64,000 nucleotides of DNA from Brachionus rotundiformis (GCA_016802295.1 JAESIW010000020.1:4317710-4381709); one strand, 5' to 3'; positions 49,286 through 61,970 are shown, counted from the stretch's first letter. Notes: a model not told the origin generated them from the letters alone. Numbers and translations: made by a program.

Positions 49286-51822
49286 TGCTTTCAATTTGAT
49301 TTTTGAGGAAAAGTCTAAAAGTGTTATGATAGTCCTAGTGCATACCCCTCAAAACAGGCTTGGAGCTTTGTTGTCCATTCTATTTCTAAGTAATCAAGAA
49401 TCAAAAAATTTGAAAGCTGCCCATTTTAAAATAAATAATTCCAATGCTGCATCGAATATATATTCAGATTTACAAATTTTTAATATTTGTATACCATTTC
49501 TTAAGTCCTTTCTAATTTTTTAGAATTTAATTGTTGAAAGAATTCTACTGGGCAACAATTTTTAGAATCAAATGATCATAGCACATAACAATTCCTTTTA
49601 GAGAATTAAAAGCAAATTCAAAATTTGGATTAACTTCATTGAAAGTAACTGAATTAATTTTTACTAAAAATAATTTTAAAAAGAACTAATGAAGATAGAA
49701 AACATGTTCACAGCTTCAATCAGCTGATTTGTACAATTTTTAGAGAATTTTATAAAGGATAAAATGCAAAACAATATTTTTTCTCAGCTAATAAAGGTCC
49801 GAATGGTTTAGAGATTTCAGTTTTGTTAAATGTTGACATGGAGCAAAAAAATATTTTATTTCTTTTTCTAAATCTTATATTTTATTATTATTTTTAATTC
49901 AAAAAGTTAACTTTGCTATAAATAAATTTATTTCCTAGTAAGTTTGATTGAAGTTAGCAAAATTAGTCATTTAAAACAGTCTCTTTGATGGTTTACATTT
50001 TTTTAGGTTCTAATTTCGAAAATAAGCTGAAAACTCTAAATGTAACAAAAAAGATATCATTTTGATTAAATAAAAATTTTCTTAGTAGTTAAGAAAAAAG
50101 TATAAATATAGGTAATAAATTTTTATACATTTTGTTTCAATTTGATTAATTAAATTGATATTTTTTTCAAAATTATATTTAAATAATTCTATTTTTTTAT
50201 GTTTTAAAAAATTCATATTTTTTTAATTGTAGAAATTTATAATTCTCTAAAAGTTGATATTTTTTTAAAACGGACTAAAAATCAAATAATTTATTCTTAG
50301 ATTGATTTGTTTTATTCAAATAAGTCAAATATTTAAGAAAAATAAAAGCATTTCACTTTTGTTTTTGTGTAAACTTAAAGAATTCTTTTTGTGAAAATGA
50401 AAAATATTATTTAAATTTTTTATTTGCTTCGTATTATGTAATTTGATTTGATTTATATATCTTAACCAAAAATAATCTTTTTCCCAATTTAAAATAGCTA
50501 ATAAATTTTTTGACGATTTAACAGACCAATATTCAAACAATCTTTATTTGGCCCAAAGAAATTGTGATGAGAATTAGTTCCTTGTTTTGTGAAAGCAAAA
50601 AATTAAATTTTACAAATTATAAGTTATAAACTATCTTTTAGTCAAAAATTATAATTCCCAGACATTTTATTGTTAAGAAGAGCAAGTTTATAGCCATTAC
50701 CTAGCATGGTAAACTATTCTGTATCTATAATATTTTGTAGATTAAAAAATTAAGTAAAATATTCAATATTGATCATTAAAATATGCATCTGCAATTAATT
50801 TTATAATTAAAAAATATTTAAACTTTTATTTCTATACTAATTTTGAGCATGATCATTTAAATTTAATCATTAACACCAATTTGTCATAAATTTTGGAAAT
50901 ATTTAACTTGATAAGAAGCTGTTCCTCAAATTGTTTTTTTCTGAATACTTAAAATGATAAAAATAAATGTGACAAAAATTTGATATAGAAGAATAATTAA
51001 TAAAATTTAAAAAAATCTTAGAATGATTATTATCAAATATTCGTTTATTTATAAAAATTTTTTTATCTAAAATATAGAAAAAACAGATAATTTTCAAAAC
51101 AAAAGAAAATATATTTTTAATTTATTTGTTTCAGAAGGCAACTAAGATACTTTTTTTATTTATTCTTTTCTATTTTTATATCTTTCAAATAAATTATTAT
51201 TTTTAAAAACTTTCTATTTTAGGAATCATAAATAGTATCGATTGCGTCACATATAAAGTTCCAAAATTAAATTACATATACTCCTAATGAGAGCTCAATC
51301 GTCAATATTAAAATTAAATGAATAGCTAAGAAATTTCTTGGATTCCACGATCAGATAAGAGCTAACATTTGAAGTGGTGCATTTTATCAAAATATTTTTG
51401 TCCTATTTAATTGAACCATATTTTTTCCATATTGAAAAGTTTCTTTTGTTAAGTTTAATTGGAAGTTTTGTTTGATTCTTTTTAATATTACCTTTGATAA
51501 AGGCTTCATATTTAAGGCTAATAAATAAATTTTGCTTGTATTATTATAATTTCGAATTTATAAATCGTATTTTTGCTCAAAATTGTAAGAAGATTAGTGC
51601 CTAAAATTTTGTTTTATTTACCAAAAATTATTATTATTTTATGAGCAAAAAATTCAAAAATTAAAGTAGAAAAATTAGTCAAAGACAAAATGTTAAAGTA
51701 TTAATAGGCTCATGTTAATTTATAATCATTTATATTTCCCAATTTATGAACAAAAATTAATTTATAGTTTTGTTTTTAAATTAATTTTAGTTTTTTAAAT
51801 GTTTTGAAGTGAATTATTGATA
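49286..51822. other. Transposon debris grading into AT-rich spacer
   Basis: 49286-49650 minus strand has protein-like but stop-ridden readings (for example NPNFEFAFNSLKGIVMCYD), probably the body of the decayed MULE-like element. 49700-51800 is AT-rich without genes; a TTAATTTTAG splice-acceptor-like site lies just before SH3BP5 (51790), suggesting a 5' UTR intron. Confidence 0.4.
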
Positions 51823-53046
51823 ATGGATGGAACCCATGAGACCAAGGAGGGATCATCGTGCCTTGTTGTCAACGAATACATTCACCAATCTGATGAAATC
51901 ATTCACCAAGAGTCTGATGAGCATCTTCCCCGAGTTCAGGTTGAATTGGAAAAATTGAACTACGCTAATGAGTCCATAAACAATCTTGAGCTTGAGCTTG
52001 AAGAATCAAGACGAGAATATGTCCAAACCGCTAACGAAACAGACTTAAAGCTTTCGTCCCTTGAGAAAAAACTCGGAAGTTGCGTCGAAAAAGCCAAGCC
52101 GTACTACGAAGCCCGTATCGAACTAAACGATTTGCACAAAAAGTATCTGGTAGCTAGAAATCTATTCGAAACAGCCCAAGAGTTGTATGTGGCAGCCAAA
52201 AAGATGCAAATGTATGCTGAGGAAAATTTGGAAAACTTTGCTTTACGAAAGAACAAAGACCAAGATGGAGACCATTCAGCAAATTATGACAAGGAAACTT
52301 TGACCAAAATGTTAGAAATAGCTGAAATTAAAGTTAATGAGACCGAATTATCTAAGCAAAGTAGTGATATAGAACAGATTCAAGCCTTTAAGATCTATGA
52401 TGAACAAAGAATCAAGTGTTATGAATTAGAAAGATCTTTAAAAAAGTCTATTGAAAAGTCCCGTGAGTATTTCGAAGAAAAGTCCAAGCTTTATGAAGAA
52501 CTTAGGTTCTTGTACACGAAAATTGAATGCTTAAAAAGTTGTTTAAAAGAAGCCAAGGCTACTTATCAAGAGTCTTTACGAACTCTTGAGTCGATTAGCA
52601 CCGAAATACATGAACAGAGACAATCTTTGGATCCGAGTTATTGCATATCCACACGGGAAGAAAGCAAAGATGATAATTTTCCCAAGCTAACTTGCAATTC
52701 AGAATCTAGTCTATCGTCGTTGTCATCTCTGGTATCAGCTTCAAATCAAAATAAATCTGTCAAGTCAATGGATCAATCAGATATTAACTTGGTTAAAGAC
52801 GATGAAGATTTTGACGCTTACTTCCAGAATGAATCAATCAAAGACAATCACGTTAAATTGGTAAAAAGTAAGAAAAATTCGGCCAATATTGAAGACGAAT
52901 TGATAGAAAATTTGAAATTAGACACAAAATTAAAAATTCTAAAAGATAAATTAGATGGAAAAATAGACAAAAAAAATTGCCAAACGTCGACAAAATCGCT
53001 TCCAAGCTCGCCTATGATATCGAAATTTAAAGTTTTATTTAAATAA
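51823..53046 (+). CDS. SH3BP5: SH3-domain-binding protein 5 (SAB), Rab11 GEF family
   Basis: Coiled-coil protein whose relatives act as guanine-nucleotide exchange factors for RAB11 and as mitochondrial JNK docking proteins. Intronless, 407 aa from ATG 51823. Residues about 38-270 form the SH3BP5 coiled-coil core: VQVELEKLNYANESINNLEL, then KLGSCVEKAKPYYEARIELN and NLFETAQELYVAAKKMQMYA, hallmarks of the family's V-shaped helical hairpin. A second half EQIQAFKIYDEQRIKCYELE ... LRFLYTKIECLKSCLKEAKA completes it. The C-terminal ~130 residues are Ser-rich and disordered (SSLSSLSSLVSASNQ) with acidic and Lys patches. There is no clear kinase-interaction motif of the vertebrate form. The coding sequence is locally less AT-biased than its surroundings. 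Confidence 0.93.
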   Translation: MDGTHETKEGSSCLVVNEYIHQSDEIIHQESDEHLPRVQVELEKLNYANESINNLELELEESRREYVQTANETDLKLSSLEKKLGSCVEKAKPYYEARIELNDLHKKYLVARNLFETAQELYVAAKKMQMYAEENLENFALRKNKDQDGDHSANYDKETLTKMLEIAEIKVNETELSKQSSDIEQIQAFKIYDEQRIKCYELERSLKKSIEKSREYFEEKSKLYEELRFLYTKIECLKSCLKEAKATYQESLRTLESISTEIHEQRQSLDPSYCISTREESKDDNFPKLTCNSESSLSSLSSLVSASNQNKSVKSMDQSDINLVKDDEDFDAYFQNESIKDNHVKLVKSKKNSANIEDELIENLKLDTKLKILKDKLDGKIDKKNCQTSTKSLPSSPMISKFKVLFK

Positions 53047-54047
53047 TTTATACTTATTTTATTATCTTGTCTATTTTCTTTTATTTATCATTTAATGTAA
53101 TATTTACACTAAAATTGTAAAAAAAATGTATTATTGAAAAAAGAACTAATTCTATTTTGATTTGAAAAAAATTACCTTGCAGTTTTAACTTTTAATAAAA
53201 ATAATTTTAAATTTTAACAATAAATGCTTATTTAGGAAAATATAAATAATTTTTTTTAACAATTAAAAAAAAAGGTTTTCTCATTATCTTAAATTTTTTA
53301 ATTTTAAACGTGATTGAGATCTCAACGAATTGGGATTTGCAAACATTATTCAATTGATTTTTTTGAATAAGATAGAAGTTAATTCATATTTAAATTTTTG
53401 ATCATTTACCCGCTAAAATTTTGATCATTTATCTTTTGTCGATCAAGCCAAAGCAAAAATTTATGACCAAATGTTGCAAAATTTTAGGTTATGTTTTAAG
53501 TAAATTAAGATAACAATAAAAAGGGGTTATGTGAAGTTTGGTACAAGGTTGTTTATCGTTACTATAAGTCAAAAACTGGTTCCGTAATAACAACCTGGTG
53601 TAATATTGATAGCTGAATTTTTGTCAAAGTCTCCAAATGGTGTCCAAAATCTCTACAAAATGTAATACGTCTACAATAAATAATTTCCTTTGTACTGAAT
53701 TGGCAGAGTTCTGACAGAATTTTGTAAAAGATGCAGCTTTTCATTTTGGATTATGATACTTTAAAGAACGAATTTTTAATTTTTACAAAAAATATTTTAA
53801 AATTTTTTAACATTTTGTTCTGTATTATTGAACCAAATTTGACAAAATCAAATAAATGGAATTATTAAAAGTTAAAAAATAACCTAATTCCTTTTTTTTC
53901 TCTCAAATAATAAATTCAAATCGAAATAAAGTGTTTGTTTTAAATTTTTATTATAAATAAATTACCACCTTGAATATAAAAAGGTATCGACAATCTAAAT
54001 TCGATTTGTTTTTTTTTATGCAAAGAAAAATTCAAATAAAATATTAT
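53047..54047. other. Intergenic between convergent SH3BP5 and citrate synthase
   Basis: 1.0 kb of AT-rich DNA containing the two 3' ends. The 60-codon ORF at 53562-53744 has no family features. Confidence 0.5.
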
Positions 54048-55906
54048 TTAAGCAGCATGGGGTGGTGATTGATGAATCGAGTTAGCGACTAATTTCATCA
54101 ATCCATCAGTAGACATGGATTTCGGACGCTCTAATGGTAGACCGAGGGCTCTGTCCCAGATAAGAGAGGACAATACACCCAATGCTCTTGAAACGCCAAA
54201 TAAAACGGTGTAATAATTCATTTCTTTCATTCCGTAATGCTTTTAAAATTAGATTTTAAGTATTTAATTAAACACTGATAATAAGCTAAATTTACCCATA
54301 ACAACACTCCGCTGTGAGCATCAACATTTGGCCATGGGTTTTTGGCTTTGCCGTGTTCCAACAAAACATTAGGAGCTATTTTGTATATTTGGGCAACCAA
54401 TTTGAATAATGGATCTTCGGGTAGTCGCTTCAAGGCAAATTCACGTTGGCATTCGTATCTAGGGTCGGTTTTTCTCAAAACAGCATGACCATAACCAGGT
54501 AAAACTTGACCTGATCTCAAGGTTTTCCATATAAATTCTTTTACTTGATCATCGCTTGGATTGTCACCTAATTCTTGTTTAGATTTTTGAATCCATACCA
54601 ATACTTCCTTAAATAAAATTTTGATAATTTCAATTTTAGATGATAGGATTATTTTTTACTTGATTGGCTAAACCGTGAAGAGGTCCAGCTAAGCCATTCA
54701 TAGCAGCAGCGAATGACAAATATGGATCTGATAGAGCACTACCAACCAAGTGACATGTGTGAGCGCTTACATTTCCACCTTCATGATCACTTGACAAAAA
54801 TTTTATTTTTTATTTTTTTTTAAAGTCAGATATTGTCCTATTTACCTGTGAATAGTTAGGTAAAGTCTCATTAATTCGGTAAATTGAGGATCTTCGTAGC
54901 CCAACATGCTTGTAAAGTTCCACGACCAATCTCTGTTCACATCAATTGCTCCCACACTTGTGCCATCTTTGTATAAATTTCTGTAAATAATAGCAGCAAT
55001 TGTTGGCAATTTGGCAATCAAATCCATAGCGTCTTCATAAACGTACTTGTTGAAAGAAAATTAACCATTTAGTTACAAATTAACCATTCTTGTCTTACTT
55101 CCCAATATTTGGACTTGTGAACACCATCGGCGTATGCCTTGGCAAATTTGCTTTCACTTTGTAAAGCATTACAAGCAGCGCTCAATTGCGACATTGGATG
55201 CAAATGATGTGGAAAATTGTTCAGCATAGTAACCACATGTTGAGGAATATGAGCACGGTTATTCCACTCTTTTGAGAGCCAATTAACCTTTTAAATTAAA
55301 TTATTTTACAAAAAAAATAAACTAAAAATCAACACAATAAAAGTACTTGTTCTTGAGAAGGAACATGGCTGGTCATTAAAAGCCAGAAAAGGCCTTCAGG
55401 CAAAGGCTCTTCTCCACCTTCAGCTTTTGGTAGTAATTTTTGACACTCAGGAATCGAATAACCCCGGAATCTAATTCCTTCATTTGGATCCAATACTGAA
55501 GTTTCAGTAACTAAACCTTTAATTCCTCTCATACCACCATAAGCCTTTATTTTTCAAAATTTCAGCAAGCCTTAATTATTACTTTTTAAAAGCATACCAT
55601 ATCAATTGAAACATCTCCTATTTTAAAGGAACCATGCTGTTTTCTGAATTCAGATACACGCTTTTGCTCAACTGGAATCAAATTTGCCAAAACATCTTTT
55701 AAATTCTAATCAAAATTCAATTTAATGAGTTTTTGGAAAAATTTTTCAGTTTTTTTACTGTTGCACTGGTGCTTGAAAATCGTAGAGTGTTTAACAGAGT
55801 CTAATTGGTAAAATATTATTATTTTGATCATAATAATTAACTTTAAACTGGTTTTTACTTGTGATTTTATGGTCGAGTTTAGGACTGCTTTACTCAATAC
55901 AGACAT
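54048..55906 (-). CDS. CS: Citrate synthase, mitochondrial
   Basis: First TCA-cycle enzyme, condensing acetyl-CoA and oxaloacetate. Eight exons (minus): 55859-55906, 55598-55705, 55347-55544, 55099-55287, 54846-55045, 54660-54789, 54296-54607, 54048-54239; 1377 nt, 458 aa. A short basic N-terminus ([16 protein letters not shown]) precedes [14 protein letters not shown] and is likely the mitochondrial presequence. Active-site residues: H286 in [10 protein letters not shown]332 in [15 protein letters not shown] and D387 in [10 protein letters not shown], at the same spacing (46 and 55) as pig H274, H320 and D375. H250 in [12 protein letters not shown] matches pig H238. The usual LLQYYGM is LLWHYGM at the last junction. 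Every intron but one is in phase 0. Confidence 0.97.
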
Positions 55907-56483
55907 AATTCCAATGAGAGGATTCAAATATATCTAAATGTAATAAATAAAAGATAATTTATAAATGTAGTCTAAAATTTAAAATTAAAATCAAATTCCA
56001 AATTTTAAACCAAATTAATTGCTTTTATCGCCGTGTAATATACGCTTTAATTTATTTTAGCATCCAATTTCTTGCATTCATTCAAACAAGTGCAAGTAGC
56101 TATAAACATTTAAAAACCAACTCGTATGCTTTTGCATGCTTTTCTATCAAAATTATACTAGATTTTAAACTTTATCATTATATTATATCACAAGCAACGC
56201 GGTTTGATTAAAAAACCTACATCCAATAATACTCAGTTTTTACTTTGAACGCTGTAAACAAAATTTGTCTAAAATTATGCTCAAAAAAAGTTTATAGACA
56301 CCAAAATGGAAAATGTAAATCTAAAGTCTGATTTGAACAAGAAAAAAAATAAAAATAACATTCCAAAAATTTCCATTTAATCTTAACATTATACCAATTT
56401 ATGCCTAAACTTGTTACCAAGTCACATTTCTTATACCGTGATTTAAAATTTCTATTTCTTTGAAATAAAAAGTAATTAAAACA
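55907..56483. promoter_or_regulatory. Divergent promoter region between CS and a UNG gene
   Basis: 577 bp between two head-to-head genes, so both promoters should lie here. No TATA or known site is clear. Composition is slightly less AT-rich near 56070-56240. Confidence 0.4.
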
Positions 56484-57384
56484 ATGGATTTACGAAAAAG
56501 AAAAATACCTCTCGATTTGGATCGAGAAGTTAATAAAAAAAATATAAAAAAAAAACTTACAAAACAAATTGAGACAATAAAAACTGATTTTAGAATAGAA
56601 GACTATTTAGAAGACTTGGAATGGAAGGACTTGCTAAAGGAAGAATTTGAAAAAGACTATTTTAAACACATAAATGGAATATTAGATCAGGGATATGGTA
56701 AAGGAATAATCCGACCACCCAAAGATCTAGTTTTTCGAGCTCTAAATTTAACCAAAATAGGCCAAATAAGATGTGTAATTTTAGGCCAAGATCCTTATCA
56801 CGACGACGGACAGGTGAAGAAGTTTTTTTCACATGTTCAATAAAAAAAATGATTAATAAGCTTTATTTTAGGCGACTGGTTTGTCTTTTAGTGTTCCCAA
56901 GGAGTTAAAATTACCAAGAACATTACAGAATATTATTACAGAGCTAAAAAATGATATAAAAGACTTTGAGCATGATGAATCTATAGGAGGCTGTCTGGAC
57001 AAATGGACTCAAGAAGGAGTCTTGTTGCTGAATGCATTTTTAACTGTTGAGTAAAAAGTCAATTAAATTTATTATGTTTTGGGCTAATTTTGTACTTATA
57101 GAGCGCATAAACCAGGATCACATTCAAAAATTGGTTGGGACTTGTTCACAAATCGAATAATTAGCTTAATATCGGAAATGACTGAAAATTGTGTATTCAT
57201 TTTATGGGGAAATTTTTCCCATAAAAAAGAAAAATTAATTGATTCGAGTAAACACAAAATTATTAAAACACCTCATCCATCACCTTTGACATTTACTAAA
57301 TTTTTAAATTCAAAATGTTTTTCCCAAACTAATGAATATCTTGAAATGAATGGTAAAAAAGCTATAAATTGGTCGTTGAAATAA
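56484..57384 (+). CDS. UNG: Uracil-DNA glycosylase family 1, short paralog
   Basis: Base-excision repair enzyme removing uracil from DNA. Exons 56484-56813, 56872-57050, 57102-57384; 792 nt, 263 aa. Catalytic Asp D103 and Y105 are in [12 protein letters not shown]. The exon border falls right after GQ, and the next residues are ATGLSFSVP where UNGs have AHG, so a conserved His is Thr (T112). [20 protein letters not shown] and [12 protein letters not shown] are canonical. The DNA-intercalation loop HPSPL at 228-232 keeps catalytic His and Leu. The N-terminal 36 residues are Lys-rich without a PIP box. Same intron positions as the paralog at 59509, so the two arose by gene (not RNA) duplication. 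Confidence 0.93.
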
Positions 57385-57519
57385 ATTTTATCGTTCTTAA
57401 TTGATAAGAATAGAATTTTTATTTTTTTTATTTTGAAAAATATTGTTTAATAAAGATTTTAATTTTAGATTCAGGCAAACTTAATTTGAATACTTTTATC
57501 TTTCTTGGATAATTTTTCC

Positions 57520-58670
57520 TTATTCACTCCTTGTGGAGAATAGGGTCATCACTTTTGATTTCCACTCAAGTCGATCTTTTGTCTTCACCCTTGCTTCTCC
57601 CCATGTCATTCTTATTTCAGTGAGCTCTTTCGTGATTATCGATCTTCATGTTATTCCTGGTCTTCCTACCTTTCTTCGCTCTTGAAGTGTCCATTGAAGA
57701 GCTCTCTTATGCACATGTTCATGCCACCGCAGTATTTTAATATACATTGACTCAATGGCGCTGACTTCGTTCTTCTATATAGTTTATCGTTTGACAATGT
57801 TTCAGGCCAGTGTATCCCAAGAATTCCTCTTAGGCTACTTGTATGGAAAGTGTTCAGGGTTTTTCTATTCAACTCGGACACTGCCCAGCATTTAAGTTCA
57901 TAAATCAGTGCTTCTCTCTCGATCAGTGCTAGAGCGTTGTAAGTCTTGATTTTTGTTTCCTTGTTGTAGTACTTTGATTTTCACACTAGTTTGAGTCTGG
58001 TAAACATTCCTTTTGTTTTTCAAGTCTATTCTTAATGTCTTTATGAGTTCCCATTTTTTTACTTATGATACTTCCTAAGTATGTAAATTCACTAGCACAT
58101 TCAATTTGTGTACTACCTATGGTAATCGAGGTATCCATTTGGTGTTAATGCACATGACTTTCGTTTTGGCCCAATAATTTAGAGTCCAGTTGGTCTAGGG
58201 TTGTTCACCAAATCTTGCGTTTTCATATGCATGTCCATTTCGCGATTTGATATTAACACTAAATAATCTCAAAGTCTAAATCTTGAAGTATTGTTGTTAA
58301 CTCCCGCAATATATCCATCGGGATTGAGATGGTTTTCCTTATGACATAATCAATCATAATTAGGAATAGCGTCGGAGAGAGAACACATCCTTGACTGACT
58401 CCTGTACACACTTTGAAGCTTTTAGAATGTCCTTTTTCCAGACTAACGTTACACGCAAACTTCTCATTCAAGATTTTTATCAAGTTAACTATCTTCTGTG
58501 GCAGGCCATAGTTTCTTAAAATGCCAAAGGGTTTTTCTGTGTATACTATCAAAGGCTTTCCTTGAAGTACAAAATTTAGGAAAATGGGCTATTCCATTCA
58601 AGACTTTGTTTCTTATAGCACAAATATCTGGTATATGCATCCTCTGCCTCTTCTAAATTATGCTTGCTCT
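57520..58670 (-). pseudogene. Decayed non-LTR retrotransposon (LINE) reverse transcriptase, 3' half
   Basis: Minus strand, several frames broken by shifts and stops. In order: ICAIRNKVLNG, KAFDSIHRKTLW (RT motif A), NYGLPQKIVNLIKILNEKF, KVCTGVSQGCVLSPTLFLIM (motif B region), FTYLGSIIS-like text, LNRKTLNTFHTSSLRGILGI, KVGRPG, and the C-terminus VTWGEARVKT-like ... LEWKSKVMTLFSTRSE with TAA at 57520. The catalytic YADD box is damaged or missing. The 5' half and the endonuclease are absent (5' truncation). It separates the two UNG paralogs. Confidence 0.85.
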
Positions 58671-59508
58671 CTGCCCTTTCTTAGATGTTAATTGATTTAT
58701 AATTGTATAAATAATTACTGTATCTGTATAAAAAAAAATATATAAAAAAAAATTTATCAGATTGAATATGGATAAAAATTATTAAAAAAATACTTAATTA
58801 ATATTTATTTTAAAAAATATATATTGAAAACATTCGAGATGTTGTTGGAAATTTAAAGCATTACAAAAGCATTACTAAAGCGCTCATTTTAATATAATTA
58901 TTAAAAGAATATTTATGGAAAAAAATCCAATATATCTAAATAGAATCACGAATTTTTATTTTATTTTTCAAAATTTTTTTAATTTTCATAGGAAGTTTAA
59001 TAATTTTGATTATAATAGATTATTATGATATTAATTTGATGAAAACTTAATTTTTTTTAAGCTAACTCGAATTTTATAAACAAAAAAAAATTTTCAAATC
59101 CTGCTTCAAAGTGTATTAATGGATTATATTGTATATAAAGATAGATGATCTACCTAGGAACAAAATTTTAAAGATGTCAGTCAGTCTTTTAATAAATATT
59201 TGTCACTGTATATGGTATCTATTACCAAGTGATACAAGCTAACAACCATTAAAATTTAAGTTGAAACAACCTTCATTAATAAATTAAAAACTTGTAGAGA
59301 TAATTTAAAGATCATAATAGAACTTAATAAATATTTTTTAAATTAAAAAATTTTGAATAATTTTATTTGATTGAAACAAAAAAAAAAAAAGTCGAATTTG
59401 ATAAAAAATATTGTACCAATTTAACGAGAATTCAAATTTTCAAAATTAAAAAGCGAATAAATTAATATATAAAAAAATTGACCTGACAAAATTGCACAAA
59501 AAAGCACG
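58671..59508. other. AT-rich spacer upstream of second UNG
   Basis: No coding content. Includes the start-proximal region of the UNG gene at 59509 and an A-run at 59380-59392. Confidence 0.5.
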
Positions 59509-60828
59509 ATGTTTTTGTTAAAGATGTGTATTAAAAATATAAATTTTAACAAGCGTATAAATTTTTTAAAACCATCATTAATTGAATGTAAAAATATTTT
59601 CACCAAAAATTACAAAATGACTTCAGTTGAAACACCGTCAAAAAGTAACCAGATTAAGCGCAAAATTGAAGAAGACAGCGACGAGGAATTATTTTTTAAA
59701 TATGAGAATGAAAAGAAAAAAAAGTCTTTGGACTCAGACATAAAAAATACCAGTCCCCAAAAAGAAATCTGTAAAAAAGAGGTAATTAAAAACCAAGTTG
59801 AAAATAATGACCAAAACAATTTGGTCAAGAAAGAGGACAAAGAAAATATCGAAGTTAAAAATGATACCCCAAAAGTTAAAAAATCAACTCTTTCGGCAAA
59901 TGAACCAGTTCATTCACCAATTCAAAACCAAAACAAATTAAAACAAGGAAAGCTTTCTTTTAAACCATTGGAAACAAAATTAAAACCAGTTCCAACGGAG
60001 ACACCCAAAGAAGTTCAAGAAGCAGAAGCCAGAGGCGAGTTTTCTATCGAAAATTATCTTTATGATCCTGAATGGAAAAATTTGCTCAAAGATGAGTTTA
60101 AAAAACCATATTTCAAAGAAATTAATAACAAAATCAAGCCAGGTTATGAGAAAGGAATCAATAGACCTCCTAAAGAGCTCGTTTTTAATGCTTTAAATAC
60201 AACTAAACTAAAAAATGTAGTTAAAATTTGTCTAATTTTATTTGATTGAAACTTTATTTAACTAGATAAAAGTTGTAATAATAGGACAAGATCCATACCA
60301 TGATGACGGACAAGCTCATGGACTTTCTTTTAGTGTGCCTGTTGGTAAGGCACTACCACCATCACTGAGAAACATATTCACTGAGCTTAAAAATGATTTA
60401 CCTGATTTTAAACGGAACGAAAAAAATGGCGGATGCTTGCAGAAATGGGCTGAGAGAGGGGTCTTTATGCTAAATGCTTTTTTGACAGTAGAGTAGGTTA
60501 AATATTTAAATTCTTATCTGATTTAATTATCGTTTCATTTCACAGGGCCCACAAGGCTGGTTCACATTCCAAATTCGGATGGGACATTTTTACCGACAAA
60601 GTTATAAAGTTAATATCAGAAAGAAATGATGGATGTGTATTCATTTTATGGGGAAATTTTGCCCAAAAAAAAGAGGGTTTTATTGATAAAAAAAAACATA
60701 AGGTATTAAAAAGTGCACATCCATCGCCTTTTTCAGCGACACGTTTTTTCGGATGCAAATGCTTTTCACAAGCCAATTCATACTTAAAATCAATTGGAAA
60801 AGAACCAATTGATTGGAATTTGCTTTGA
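59509..60828 (+). CDS. UNG: Uracil-DNA glycosylase family 1, long paralog with dual starts
   Basis: Exons 59509-60216, 60266-60492, 60546-60828; 1218 nt, 405 aa. The first 36 residues ([16 protein letters not shown]...) are basic/hydrophobic with one acidic residue, as in a mitochondrial presequence. Met37 (59617) begins a Lys/Glu-rich disordered region with [14 protein letters not shown] (possible NLS) and a QGKLSFKPL motif loosely like the PCNA-binding start of UNG2. Catalytic core from about 185: [18 protein letters not shown] with D245 and Y247, [32 protein letters not shown], and the loop HPSPF at 370-374. The loop has Phe in place of the Leu that normally inserts into the helix. Intron positions match the short paralog. 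Confidence 0.95.
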
Positions 60829-61970
60829 GAGAATTTTGTTTAATGATCAACTGAAATTTTATTTTTTTTAATTTTTTTTGTTAAGAATTGGTATCGATTA
60901 GATAAATGAAATCCGGTTTTTTACCAAATTTAAATTTCGAAATAAATTGTATATTCAATTAATTTTAAAATTTTATATTAATCAATATAAAGATTGTTAC
61001 AATAAACTGTTGGATTTATCTTTTTGTTTTAAATGACTCGAAATTTTTGAAATATAGTCTTTTATAGAAATCATTTTTTCATAAAATTAATGAATTAATT
61101 CTAGTTCGTGATTAGAATTAAATTAAACATTGGTTCTGTGAAATTTATTAAAATTACAATAGAAGAGCAGAAAATGTTAAAACTTCTTATAACTTTTTTT
61201 CATAGATCAAAAGCAAGGTCTGTAAATGCAACATGGTGCAACATTCTTAGCATTTTTAGGAACATTTTGGTAAACATCTGCAAATTTCGCATTATTTGAC
61301 TATGACAAATTTGTCTGTAGTGCATTTTGAAGAGATTTTGAACATTATTAGCACACTTAATTATATGTTATTTACAAAAGTAGTAAAAATCTTTGAAAAA
61401 AAAGTTATAAACTTTTTAAGCATTAATTTATGTTCTATTTTTTTATTTTGTCACAAATTTAACCGAGCCTTATACCTTAAGTCTTGGTCAATTTAAAGTA
61501 TCTTTAACTACAAAAATAATTTCTTAATATTTCAATCATTTTTAAAATATAGTTTTTACAATCCTAGAATATTTATAATTAGCATTCATTAAAATTTTAA
61601 CGAGTAAAAGTTTAGAAAGGAAATTGATCAGTAAATTTTAGAATGGCTTTCATTAGGACTGCAGCATCCTTGTTTGGAAAAGCTCCTTCTAACCAGAGTT
61701 GTTTTTAAGTCACATTTAAATTGTAAAACCTTAGTCTTTACTTTTAGAAATTCCGAAAAAATCTATCATTTATTTGCAAATTATAAGTAATTTACTTGAC
61801 TTTCTTTTTTTAGATTAATAAGCATTCATCTGGAATTCTAGAATATATTTCACTTTATTACTATTATATGAAAAATGATAAAAAAGATATTAAAAAATGT
61901 TGTGAAAATTTATTCTACGAAAATTAAAAAAAAGAATTGTTAAACAAAAATACAATTAAAAACTCATTTA
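60829..61970. other. Intergenic between convergent UNG and NEMP
   Basis: 1.1 kb AT-rich. Small plus-strand ORFs at 61108 and 61296 lack domain features and coding-like composition. Nothing supported. Confidence 0.5.

Noticed and set aside
50325..51097. Minus-strand ORFs of 64-71 codons
   Set aside because: Lys/Asn/Phe/Ile-rich low-complexity reads expected by chance in AT-rich DNA; no domain or splice context.
61108..61496. Two plus-strand ORFs after the UNG gene
   Set aside because: No family features, no link by splicing, and composition equal to the AT-rich spacer.
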